Assembly: GCA_018816485.1 (NCBI GenBank)
Contig: JAHIVL010000101.1
Span: 1 to 16,774 of the forward strand
Reading direction: 5' to 3'
From: Patescibacteria group bacterium
GTDB lineage: Bacteria; Patescibacteriota; Microgenomatia; UBA1400; PJMF01
Length of the DNA stretch: 16,774 bases
The position numbers were made by a program, and so were the translations under genes. Shown in pieces: positions 6,708 to 13,398 of this stretch. A model generated the notes under the pieces. That model was given only the letters and a program-made list of their open reading frames with translations. It had not been told where the DNA came from and did no database searches. The first letter of the stretch is position 1. Each line of letters opens with the position of its first letter.

Positions 6708-7793
6708 TTATAACCTAATAATAGTGCTGTCCTTAGCAATTTTTTCAATCTCTTCAATAACGCCTTTGTCTGTAGTTGTTATTATTGATTGATAATTTTT
6801 CAAAACACTAAGCGCCAACGCTTTGCTGTCATTGTCAAGTTCGGATAAAATGTCATCAAGCAGTAACAATGTTCTTTTGCCTATATCCCCACGAGCATTT
6901 ACAGTAGCCGTTATATATTCCAACTCACAAAATTTTATCCACAATACCCCAAGTCTTTGCTGCCCTCTTGAACCAAATGTATCCAAGCGTAATCTTCTCC
7001 CTTTTTGAGTCAAAAAAACAATAATATCATCTTTATGAGGACCAACCAAAGTGTGCCCTGAAGCAATTTCTCGATCAATATATTGCTCAATTCGCTTGTC
7101 CGAAATTACTGAGGGATCATACTCTATTTCGAAATCAACTGGAAACTCAACCCCTGTAAAACTAGCTACAAAATCTTTTCTATATTTTTGTAAAATTTCT
7201 CCATACCTAGCTAAATTAATGTTCCAATACTGCAAACTCGTTCTAGGTTGCTCTCTTTCACGAACTTGTAATAATAATTTATTTCTTCTTCGTAGTGTTT
7301 GCTCATAACTTTTAAATGCAGCTTCGTAATCTGGATGAATCATGGAAAGCAAGGTATCGAGAAAACTTCTCCTGCGTGATGGAGAACCTTCTATCAATCT
7401 CATGTCCTCAGGACGAAAAACTACAGTATAAAATTTGCCAATCGCATCTTTCTTACGACGCTTAACCCCATTGACAGAGAAAAGTCTATGTTGGGTTTTT
7501 TTACCATTAATTTCTCCACGAGTCAGGATAACTTCTACTTCATCATTATCATTATCATGATCATCATAAACAATAACTCCCTTAACCCTAGACAAATCAG
7601 TATTAAAATCTACCATTTCTTCAACTCTTCCGGCTTTAAAACTATCTCCTGTAGAAAGAAGTGCTAGTGCCTCAACAATACTGGTCTTACCCATAGCATT
7701 ATCACCAACAATAACTGTAGTTTTGCTTGGGAATTTTAAAGTAAAATTCTTGTGCAAACGAAAATTCTGGAGGGCTAGACCTGTGATAACCAT
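6708..7793 (-). CDS. recF: DNA replication/repair ATPase RecF
   Basis: A 361-residue SMC-like ATPase that works with RecO and RecR to load RecA at single-strand gaps. The N terminus LALQNFRLHKNF is the family's opening strand. The Walker A is GDNAMGKTS (30-38, Lys36). RPEDMRLIEGSPSRRRSFLD is the RecF-specific segment after the first lobe. The ABC signature region appears as FGSRGQQRLG and the Walker B as LLLDDILSELD. Length matches bacterial RecF. It stands apart from dnaA and dnaN, unlike in many bacteria. The ATG at 7793 follows an extended -10 (TGTTATAGT) with a nine-base gap and no Shine-Dalgarno. It is transcribed divergently from the toxin gene at 7897. Confidence 0.94.
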   Translation of the reverse strand: MVITGLALQNFRLHKNFTLKFPSKTTVIVGDNAMGKTSIVEALALLSTGDSFKAGRVEEMVDFNTDLSRVKGVIVYDDHDNDNDEVEVILTRGEINGKKTQHRLFSVNGVKRRKKDAIGKFYTVVFRPEDMRLIEGSPSRRRSFLDTLLSMIHPDYEAAFKSYEQTLRRRNKLLLQVREREQPRTSLQYWNINLARYGEILQKYRKDFVASFTGVEFPVDFEIEYDPSVISDKRIEQYIDREIASGHTLVGPHKDDIIVFLTQKGRRLRLDTFGSRGQQRLGVLWIKFCELEYITATVNARGDIGKRTLLLLDDILSELDNDSKALALSVLKNYQSIITTTDKGVIEEIEKIAKDSTIIRL

Positions 7794-7802
7794 AGTTGAA
7801 AT

Positions 7803-7811
7803 ACTATAACA
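7803..7811 (-). promoter_or_regulatory. Extended -10 promoter (TGTTATAGT) for recF
   Basis: TGTTATAGT matches the extended -10 consensus except for G at the fifth hexamer position. Nine bases separate it from the recF ATG, so the leader would be only two or three bases long. Confidence 0.5.
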
Positions 7812-7896
7812 TTTTGCTTCAGAGCGAACTACAGTTATTGTAATAATCTAGTTATATAGTTGCACCTAGTTGTACATCTAAAAGATTGACATTATT

Positions 7897-8208
7897 ATGA
7901 AAGTACCTTATAGTAAGCTAGTGAATTACTCAATTAATTTTAATGAAGAAAAAAATCAATTATTAAAAATGTTGAGAGGAATTAGTTTTGATGAGGTTGT
8001 TCATATGCTTAAAACCAAAAAATTAGTTGAAAATGTTAGACACTCTAATGTTAAAAAATATCCAAATCAATTTATATTTCTATTCAAACTAGACGAACAT
8101 ATCTACGCCGCACCATATGTAATAGACGAAAATAAAAAGGAAATTTTTCTAAAAACTATATATCCTAGTAGAAAATTTACAAAACAATTTGAACTAGAAA
8201 GGAAATGA
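7897..8208 (+). CDS. Probable BrnT-like toxin of a type II toxin-antitoxin pair
   Basis: A 103-residue protein. The segment FNEEKNQLLKMLRGISFDEV resembles the N-terminal half of BrnT (F-x-x-x-K-x-x-x-x-x-x-x-G-hydrophobic-S-F-E/D-E). The later beta-rich part (FIFLFKLDEHIYAAPYVID) and TIYPSRKFTKQF resemble the RelE-like fold and basic C terminus of that family. BrnT toxins are ribonucleases blocked by a ribbon-helix-helix antitoxin encoded immediately downstream, and such a gene follows after three bases. The similarity is a motif-level judgement; DUF4258-type or other RelE-superfamily proteins are alternatives. No Shine-Dalgarno is obvious. Upstream, TAGTT occurs three times (7849, 7857, 7867) and a TATAGT at 7855-7860 could be the -10. 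Confidence 0.6.
   Translation: MKVPYSKLVNYSINFNEEKNQLLKMLRGISFDEVVHMLKTKKLVENVRHSNVKKYPNQFIFLFKLDEHIYAAPYVIDENKKEIFLKTIYPSRKFTKQFELERK
8198..8203 (+). promoter_or_regulatory. Shine-Dalgarno AAAGGA for the downstream antitoxin gene
   Basis: AAAGGA lies in the last codons of the toxin gene, eight bases before ATG 8212. It fixes the antitoxin start and implies translation of the second gene from the same mRNA. Confidence 0.6.
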
Positions 8209-8211
8209 AAA

Positions 8212-8517
8212 ATGAAAAATGATGTTTTTAACCCATTCGATGGTCTAATTCTAGATAATTATGAACAAGAAATTGAAGACTCTATTCCTGATGATTGGAA
8301 ACCAACAGATATTTCCAAAGAAGAACAAGAGTTTTTTGCCAAAATAGCCAAAAAACACATAGCTCTTAAAGTTTCGAAACGAATTAATATAAGAATAAAC
8401 AATTCAGATTTGGCCAAAGTTAGAGCAAGAGCCAAGAGCAATAATATTCCCTATCAAACTTTGCTTAGCACTTTGATTCATAAATTTGCACAAGGTGATT
8501 TGAAAATTACAATCTAA
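8212..8517 (+). CDS. CopG/BrnA-like ribbon-helix-helix antitoxin
   Basis: A 101-residue protein partnered with the upstream toxin gene. The C-terminal third, KRINIRINNSDLAKVRARAK followed by NNIPYQTLLSTLIHKFAQGD, is the pattern of CopG-type antitoxins: a basic beta strand, helix, Gly/Asn-x-Pro-Tyr-Gln turn and second helix. Such proteins dimerise, bind DNA and usually repress their own operon. The N-terminal acidic half (NPFDGLILDNYEQEIEDSIPDDW) should bind the toxin. The gene starts three bases after the toxin stop behind a clear Shine-Dalgarno, so the pair is one operon with toxin first, as in brnTA. It converges with the SpoIID-like gene, with 14 bp between stops and no terminator hairpin seen. 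Confidence 0.75.
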   Translation: MKNDVFNPFDGLILDNYEQEIEDSIPDDWKPTDISKEEQEFFAKIAKKHIALKVSKRINIRINNSDLAKVRARAKSNNIPYQTLLSTLIHKFAQGDLKITI

Positions 8518-8531
8518 CTTTCTGACTCATG

Positions 8532-10283
8532 TTACTTTTTCTCGATATTAAAGAAAGAAAAACTACTTTGAGGAATTGACAAATATCCTGGAGCGCGCAA
8601 ATTAAAGGCAGTTTTAAACTCGCTTCCAGATAAAGTAATTGTTCCCTTATCTGTCTCAAAAGTAACTTGTGCCGTATTACCATTACCCTGACTCACACTT
8701 ACTCCTGTAACCCTAGAAGGGCCATCAGATTTACTTCTGAGCTCTTCGAATGAATAAGGATTTCCTCCCCAACAAGAAGTTGTAATTGGAGTCACACGAT
8801 CATCGTGATAACGAGCAGCATTAATAATGTCTGCCAACTCTTCTCCACTCAACCAAGGATTTTCTCTACCACACTTGTCAGAAGATGGACTATATCCTTT
8901 GGTATACCAAGACTTATATAACCAAGGGGAACCTCCTAATTTATCATAAGATTTATCTACAAAATCTCCTCCCCCAGATCCATCTGTAGTATCCCAACCA
9001 ATTGGTGAAGCAAAGCCTCCATGAGTAGAAGCATAGTAAGTTACTACGTCTTCCAAAACATATTCTTTAGTTTGATCAACGGCATCTTTCCAAGCTTGAG
9101 GAGGATTATCTGATTTTGATTTATTAAATACCTGGCAAGCTTCAGTCGTACAAATTTCTTTATTCTCTTGTTTATAACGATAAGCATAAGTTCTAGCAGC
9201 CACTGCTTGAGCTTTTAAAGCATCTGAGTCCCAGCTAGAAGGCATTTCAGCAATGCCGTATAAATATGTAGTCTCAAAATCCATTTCAGGATATCCGGCA
9301 ACTTTAATATTTCCATCAGTGCTTTTTTTAACTGACTCTTTCCCATAATATGCTTTTAAAATTTGTTGATAATCTTGCCCTGCTTCAGCCCTACCTCTAG
9401 CTCCATACTGACTCATACCTTTGCGATGGGTGTAAGCTCCAAAAGAAAAAACAGTAAAACTTCCTGAAGGAGCTGATTCTCTAAAACCCTTAATAGAAGC
9501 GTTGTAGTCATCTGCCAACTCGCTATCTCCAATGGAAGCTGTAAAAGTACCAGATCTAGCATTGATAATTTCTTGTTGTCTAGCAGACAACTCAGCGATT
9601 TGACCGCCAAGGTCCTGTTGATAATCCTTTGCCTTACTAATTTCCACTTTAAAAAAAGATGCTTGTTCGTCCAACTGTTTTTCTAGTGCAATTAAAGTAA
9701 TTTGATCTGACTCCAACTTTTTCTTGTCGGTCTGAAGCTCTCTAATATCCTCTCCTATTGCTCTAATAAATTGGTTGTCTTGATTTTTCACTGAATCTCT
9801 GTAGGCCAAATCCTTGGTTAAATCAGACGCATTATCACTAGCTAATATTGCAATTATTGGGGAAAAAGTTCTGATCCTCTTGTACTGTTTGGCAATTCTT
9901 TTAGAAAAAATTTGATATTGAAGAGCCAAATCCACCTCCCGGTCATCAATTTCTGCGGCAAGTGCTTCTGCCTCATTTTTTGCAACTTGAATAGAATATC
10001 TTGCATTATTAATTCTTTTTTCTAATGAACCAACTTCTTCTTCGAGAGGTTTGGTTGCATTTTCTGAAAGTTGCTTTAGATGTTCTAACTCATTAATTTC
10101 TTTTTGAAGATCATCAACGTCGTCAGCATAAACCTGGAACGGCAAAAGTTTTGACGAAAGTTTTGAAGACAATTTTAAAATATTATCCAATAGCCCAACT
10201 TGATTGCTAATAACCACAACTTGATTACTAAAAATCACAACAAAAAATATAAAGACTTGAGCGATTAATTTTAATTTATTCAT
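8532..10283 (-). CDS. Secreted coiled-coil protein with SpoIID/LytB domain (probable cell-wall lytic enzyme)
   Basis: A 583-residue exported protein. The N terminus has a hydrophobic segment (about residues 4-32) acting as signal peptide or anchor. A long charged coiled coil (about 53-245, rich in Glu, Lys, Gln and Leu) recalls PcsB and other division-hydrolase coiled coils. From about 285 onward lies the SpoIID/LytB domain: THRKGMSQYGARG, then LYGIAEMPSSWDSDALKAQA followed by VAARTYAYRYKQ. Glu346 of EMPSSW corresponds to the catalytic Glu of the lytic transglycosylase SpoIID. SpoIID cleaves glycan strands stripped of peptides; this organism need not sporulate, and the domain is widespread. 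The role is inferred as wall remodelling. Upstream on the minus strand, TACAAT (10317-10312) is a possible -10. Confidence 0.83.
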   Translation of the reverse strand: MNKLKLIAQVFIFFVVIFSNQVVVISNQVGLLDNILKLSSKLSSKLLPFQVYADDVDDLQKEINELEHLKQLSENATKPLEEEVGSLEKRINNARYSIQVAKNEAEALAAEIDDREVDLALQYQIFSKRIAKQYKRIRTFSPIIAILASDNASDLTKDLAYRDSVKNQDNQFIRAIGEDIRELQTDKKKLESDQITLIALEKQLDEQASFFKVEISKAKDYQQDLGGQIAELSARQQEIINARSGTFTASIGDSELADDYNASIKGFRESAPSGSFTVFSFGAYTHRKGMSQYGARGRAEAGQDYQQILKAYYGKESVKKSTDGNIKVAGYPEMDFETTYLYGIAEMPSSWDSDALKAQAVAARTYAYRYKQENKEICTTEACQVFNKSKSDNPPQAWKDAVDQTKEYVLEDVVTYYASTHGGFASPIGWDTTDGSGGGDFVDKSYDKLGGSPWLYKSWYTKGYSPSSDKCGRENPWLSGEELADIINAARYHDDRVTPITTSCWGGNPYSFEELRSKSDGPSRVTGVSVSQGNGNTAQVTFETDKGTITLSGSEFKTAFNLRAPGYLSIPQSSFSFFNIEKK

Positions 10284-10410
10284 AAATAATAAACATGAAT
10301 CATTTTAGTCAATTGTAGCTGACTCTCGATAAGTTTTATAGTAGGTCAAGATGTTTCATAAATAAGCGCTAGCAACTCGGCTTAGGTTACAGTACAATAA
10401 ATACTTAATC

Positions 10411-11646
10411 ATGAAAAAAATACTTGGGATTTTAATTACATTTGTTCTTGGATTTTTAATATCTCCATTATTCAATAAAGTTTTTGCTACAGCACAAGAT
10501 TGCTCAGCTATGGGAATAAGTGCCATCAGCATCACTCCTGCTTCTTTTATTGAAGGTGATGGTACAACTCAAATAGATATTTCTTTCGACGCAACTAATA
10601 TATCGAATCAAGACTATCTGATTAAATCATTCGACGATCGAAGCAGTCCTGTATGGGGCGCAGAAGATACAACTGAGTGGGTACATAAAGGAGATAGATC
10701 CCCAATAATAGATTTTGTTTTAGATAGTCAAAAAGCTTTAACATCAGATGACGTGGGAGCCGCATCTAAAGACACAAAACATATTTATCTTTTTAGTGAA
10801 GAGTTAGGACCAATGAATAGATGGTGCTACCTAGGTTCGTATGTTGTGCAAAAAAGTATATTTGTATGTTCTCAACCCATAATAGTTTCACAAAAGAGGC
10901 TTGCATTAAACGATGATGGTAGTACTTCTGTTAAGACATGTTTCCATAATAGTGAATCCAGTTGTTTTGATTCACAAAATCCAATTGATTTTTCAGTCGA
11001 TGGATTAATACGTGAGATACCCAATAGAGCTATTTATGCCGATTATGGTTTTTGGTCAACTCATAGTGGAATGATACAACCTTCTTCTGATGATGGAGCA
11101 AAATGGAGTCGTAATTTTAATGAGAATGATTACACTCTTAGAATTAAAGATAAAGATGGACCTGTGTATGCTGAACAAAATTGTAGCGGATTTAGCTTCA
11201 CAGTTGTGAATGGTTGCCCTCCTGAAAGTTGTGAGGAAGAACAAACACTTGATCCAGAAACACTCGGCCCAGATGTATTTTCATTATGCGATCAAATCCC
11301 AGAAGATAATACTGTTCAACGTACTGCCTGTTTGGACTGCACAAGGGGCGGTGATGATGATCTAGAAGGAATTTGGACAGCTATTGGATGCATTAAAAAG
11401 GATCCTAAAATTATCATTGGAAAGCTTATTGAAGTTGGTCTAGGGGTCGGTGGTGGCTTCACACTTATTACATTCCTAGCTGCTGGATTTATATTTAGCA
11501 CATCTCAAGGAAGTCCAGACAAAGTAAAAAATGCCAAAGAAATGATGACTGCTTCTGTTGTAGGATTGGTATTCATAATATTTTCAGTATCAATACTTCA
11601 ATTTATTGGATGGTCAATATTGAAAATTCCAGGATTTGGAGGATAA
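10411..11646 (+). CDS. Exported cysteine-rich protein with C-terminal VirB2/TrbC-like two-helix membrane domain
   Basis: A 411-residue protein of unknown specific function. It has a signal peptide (Lys-Lys then hydrophobic residues 4-20, cleavage probably near VFATAQD). A largely beta-type exported region follows to about residue 335. Two membrane helices (about 336-362 and 375-403) are joined by a short charged loop, SQGSPDKVKNAKEM. Such two-helix pairs around a Gly-x-Pro/Asp-Lys loop are typical of VirB2/TrbC-like pilin subunits, which are common in Patescibacteria. All 12 cysteines lie in the exported region and none in the membrane domain, suggesting disulphides. A TACAAT at 10393-10398 may be the -10. 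The next gene encodes a short protein with a related membrane domain behind a strong Shine-Dalgarno. Pilus-like assembly is inference. Confidence 0.7.
   Translation: MKKILGILITFVLGFLISPLFNKVFATAQDCSAMGISAISITPASFIEGDGTTQIDISFDATNISNQDYLIKSFDDRSSPVWGAEDTTEWVHKGDRSPIIDFVLDSQKALTSDDVGAASKDTKHIYLFSEELGPMNRWCYLGSYVVQKSIFVCSQPIIVSQKRLALNDDGSTSVKTCFHNSESSCFDSQNPIDFSVDGLIREIPNRAIYADYGFWSTHSGMIQPSSDDGAKWSRNFNENDYTLRIKDKDGPVYAEQNCSGFSFTVVNGCPPESCEEEQTLDPETLGPDVFSLCDQIPEDNTVQRTACLDCTRGGDDDLEGIWTAIGCIKKDPKIIIGKLIEVGLGVGGGFTLITFLAAGFIFSTSQGSPDKVKNAKEMMTASVVGLVFIIFSVSILQFIGWSILKIPGFGG
11638..11643 (+). promoter_or_regulatory. Shine-Dalgarno GGAGGA deciding the start of the short VirB2-like gene
   Basis: GGAGGA sits at the very end of the upstream gene, eight bases before ATG 11652. 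This favours 11652 over the in-frame ATG at 11610, which lies inside the upstream gene without a ribosome-binding site. Confidence 0.75.
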
Positions 11647-11651
11647 AAAGA

Positions 11652-12065
11652 ATGAAAAAAAAACTCTTTAAAATTCTCTCTGTTTTACTGTTAGTTTTAG
11701 TGCTGGTTTTTGTTGCTCATCTAATGGCGACAAAAGTAAATGCTCAACTTACTGATATAGAATTAACCGCAGAGACATTTGATGAACTTAATCCATTAGT
11801 AATTGCAGGATCTCCTTTGGCGGGTGAATCCCCCGGAGGCATCGTCTCAAGATTATTAAATTTCTTATTTCCATTAGCAGGATTAATTCTTTTTCTCCTA
11901 ATTAGTTGGGGTGGTTTTGAGATACTTGTTAGTTCAGCAGATCAAAAGGGAATGGAAGTAGGCAAAAACCGAATAACGGCTGCCATAGTCGGTTTTCTTC
12001 TTCTCTTCTCAACCTACTGGATGGCACAAATTGTTGAATTAATTTTCAGAATTAAAATACTTTAA
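11652..12065 (+). CDS. VirB2/TrbC-like small membrane protein
   Basis: A 137-residue protein with a Lys-rich start and hydrophobic signal segment (about residues 2-27, ending near KVNAQ). A short polar part follows, then two strong membrane helices: SRLLNFLFPLAGLILFLLIS and ITAAIVGFLLLFSTYWMAQI. The loop between them (SSADQKGMEVGKNR) has the charged, Gly-containing character of VirB2/TrbC pilins. The upstream gene ends in the same kind of domain, so the two probably form one operon and could assemble together as major subunit and domain-bearing subunit. No ATPase or channel genes of a type IV secretion system are in the window, so secretion or conjugation cannot be claimed. Confidence 0.68.
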   Translation: MKKKLFKILSVLLLVLVLVFVAHLMATKVNAQLTDIELTAETFDELNPLVIAGSPLAGESPGGIVSRLLNFLFPLAGLILFLLISWGGFEILVSSADQKGMEVGKNRITAAIVGFLLLFSTYWMAQIVELIFRIKIL

Positions 12066-12086
12066 AAATCACTGGTAAATAGTTAA

Positions 12087-12815
12087 TTATCCTCCAAAAC
12101 GTCGATTTCTGGAATAAAATTCATCTAATACTTCATCTAATTTTTTTGCTGTGAAATCTGGAAAATTAAACTTTGGAAAAATAATTTCAGCATACTGGTG
12201 CTGCCAAGACATAAATCCTGACAACCTAGTATTGTCTTCGCCAGTTCTAATAATTACTTCTGGATCCGGCATATAGCTTGTATCTAAATTTTCAGCAATC
12301 AATTTTTCGTCAATTTCTTCTGGCTTCAATTTTCCATCAGCTACCTTTTGAGCAATTTTTTGGAAAGTTCGTTTTAACTCATCCCGCCCTCCATAATTCA
12401 TTGCCAAAGTAACTGTGAATTGCTTGCCAGTACTCTTCAAAACATTGTTTTTGGTTTTTTCAACGCCTTTTCTAATTCGCTCTTGGATGTCTTCTTCGAA
12501 ACCATTAATATCTCCTATCATCTTAATTCTAACTCCTTTTTTGCTCCATTCATCAAGTCTTTCGTCAAAGATTTTTCTAAATAAATTCATTAAAAAATCA
12601 ACTTCTACCTTATCTCTTTTCCAATTTTCTGTACTAAATATCCAGAATGTTAAATACTCCAGACCTATTTCAATGCTGTGATCTATTAAAGTTTCAAAGA
12701 CTTCATTAACCGCTTTTTCATGACCTACGAAAACTTTAAGACCTCTTTTTCTGGCCCAAGATCTATTACCATCACAAATAATAGCGACGTGTTTTGGTGG
12801 ATTATTTTTTTTCAT
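12087..12815 (-). CDS. uppS: Polyprenyl diphosphate synthase (undecaprenyl diphosphate synthase family)
   Basis: A 242-residue cis-prenyltransferase that condenses isopentenyl diphosphates onto an allylic primer to make the C55 (or similar) carrier lipid for peptidoglycan and glycans. CDGNRSWARKRG (14-25) is the signature with catalytic Asp15; the usual bacterial form is MDGNGRWA, so the RS variant is slightly unusual. FSTENWKR, MNYGGRDEL and IIRTGE are the remaining conserved segments, with RLSGFMSWQHQYAE matching the C-terminal RxSxFxxWQxxYAE motif. It is the last gene of the mevalonate operon, 45 bp after the Nudix gene, consuming the operon's product. No Shine-Dalgarno is evident. Product chain length cannot be read from sequence. 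Confidence 0.93.
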   Translation of the reverse strand: MKKNNPPKHVAIICDGNRSWARKRGLKVFVGHEKAVNEVFETLIDHSIEIGLEYLTFWIFSTENWKRDKVEVDFLMNLFRKIFDERLDEWSKKGVRIKMIGDINGFEEDIQERIRKGVEKTKNNVLKSTGKQFTVTLAMNYGGRDELKRTFQKIAQKVADGKLKPEEIDEKLIAENLDTSYMPDPEVIIRTGEDNTRLSGFMSWQHQYAEIIFPKFNFPDFTAKKLDEVLDEFYSRNRRFGG

Positions 12816-12860
12816 GGTTTTTTTTGTCCAATATTTGGAGTTGGTCTTGCTATTATCTAG

Positions 12861-13391
12861 TTACTTGCTAAATTCCCCTTGCCAATAATCATTAAAAATT
12901 TCTAAATGCTTTAAGTTAACATCACCGCCTTTTTTAATAAAATTTTCTAACTCTGCTTTTGAAAAAAATCTAGTTTCTTCTACTTCAGCTTTTTCAATTT
13001 TAACTTCTTCGTTATTATATTTTCCCAAAAAATAATTCATAAAGTGAGATTCCCAAGGATATTTATGCAAAACTTTCTTTATAAAAACTAAGTCTGTATC
13101 AAAGCCCAATTTTTCTTTTAACTCTATATGCGCTGTACCTAAGGCCTCATCGCCTTTTAAAATATGCCCAGCAGTAACTGACCACATCAATGGATTAACA
13201 GTTTTAAAACCACTTCTTTTTTGTAACAAAATTCTATTTTTGTCATCGACTATGATAACCGCAATTTCTCTATGAGTTAGTTTTGGATTAGAATTAGCAT
13301 CTTTTCTAATAACCTCACCAATAATTTCATCATTTCCATTAACTAAATCTAAAATTTCTCCTGGCTGATTAGCTTTTTCTTCTTGGTCCAT
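12861..13391 (-). CDS. Nudix protein, isopentenyl-diphosphate isomerase-like
   Basis: A 176-residue Nudix-fold protein. The overall pattern follows type I IPP isomerase and its hydrolase relatives such as YfcD: LTHREIAVIIVDDKNRILLQKRS, then WSVTAGH, then the Nudix helix 75-97. His40, His76 and Glu136/Glu138 align with metal ligands of E. coli Idi. However, Ala74 occupies the position of the Idi catalytic Cys (SVCGH there, SVTAGH here). The Nudix box is also degenerate: Asp81 for the first Glu, Ile89 for Arg and Lys94 for the final Glu. It starts seven bases after the decarboxylase gene stop, without a Shine-Dalgarno, and precedes uppS. Context suggests isopentenyl/dimethylallyl diphosphate metabolism. 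Chemistry could be isomerisation by a non-Cys mechanism, or phosphate hydrolysis. Confidence 0.75.
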   Translation of the reverse strand: MDQEEKANQPGEILDLVNGNDEIIGEVIRKDANSNPKLTHREIAVIIVDDKNRILLQKRSGFKTVNPLMWSVTAGHILKGDEALGTAHIELKEKLGFDTDLVFIKKVLHKYPWESHFMNYFLGKYNNEEVKIEKAEVEETRFFSKAELENFIKKGGDVNLKHLEIFNDYWQGEFSK

Positions 13392-13398
13392 ATTAAAA

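Noticed and set aside
8518..8531. Bidirectional terminator between the convergent antitoxin and SpoIID-like genes
   Set aside because: Only 14 bp separate the stops and I see no stem followed by a T-run. The same holds for the convergent junctions at 914-919 and 12066-12086.
10286..10312. TTGACT-N15-TATTAT as the promoter of the SpoIID-like gene
   Set aside because: The spacing is short and the implied start of transcription falls after the ATG, so it cannot serve the full-length protein. TACAAT at 10317-10312 is a better but still weak candidate.
11610..11651. Earlier in-frame ATG for the short VirB2-like protein
   Set aside because: It lies inside the upstream gene in another frame and has no ribosome-binding site; ATG 11652 has GGAGGA eight bases upstream and begins a normal signal segment.
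10411..12065. A type IV secretion or conjugation locus
   Set aside because: Only VirB2/TrbC-like membrane domains are seen; no VirB4 ATPase, coupling protein, relaxase or channel genes occur in the window.
12826..12840. Small inverted repeat (CCAA/TTGG) between the Nudix and uppS genes as a terminator
   Set aside because: The stem is only about five base pairs and is followed on the transcribed strand by A residues, not T residues.
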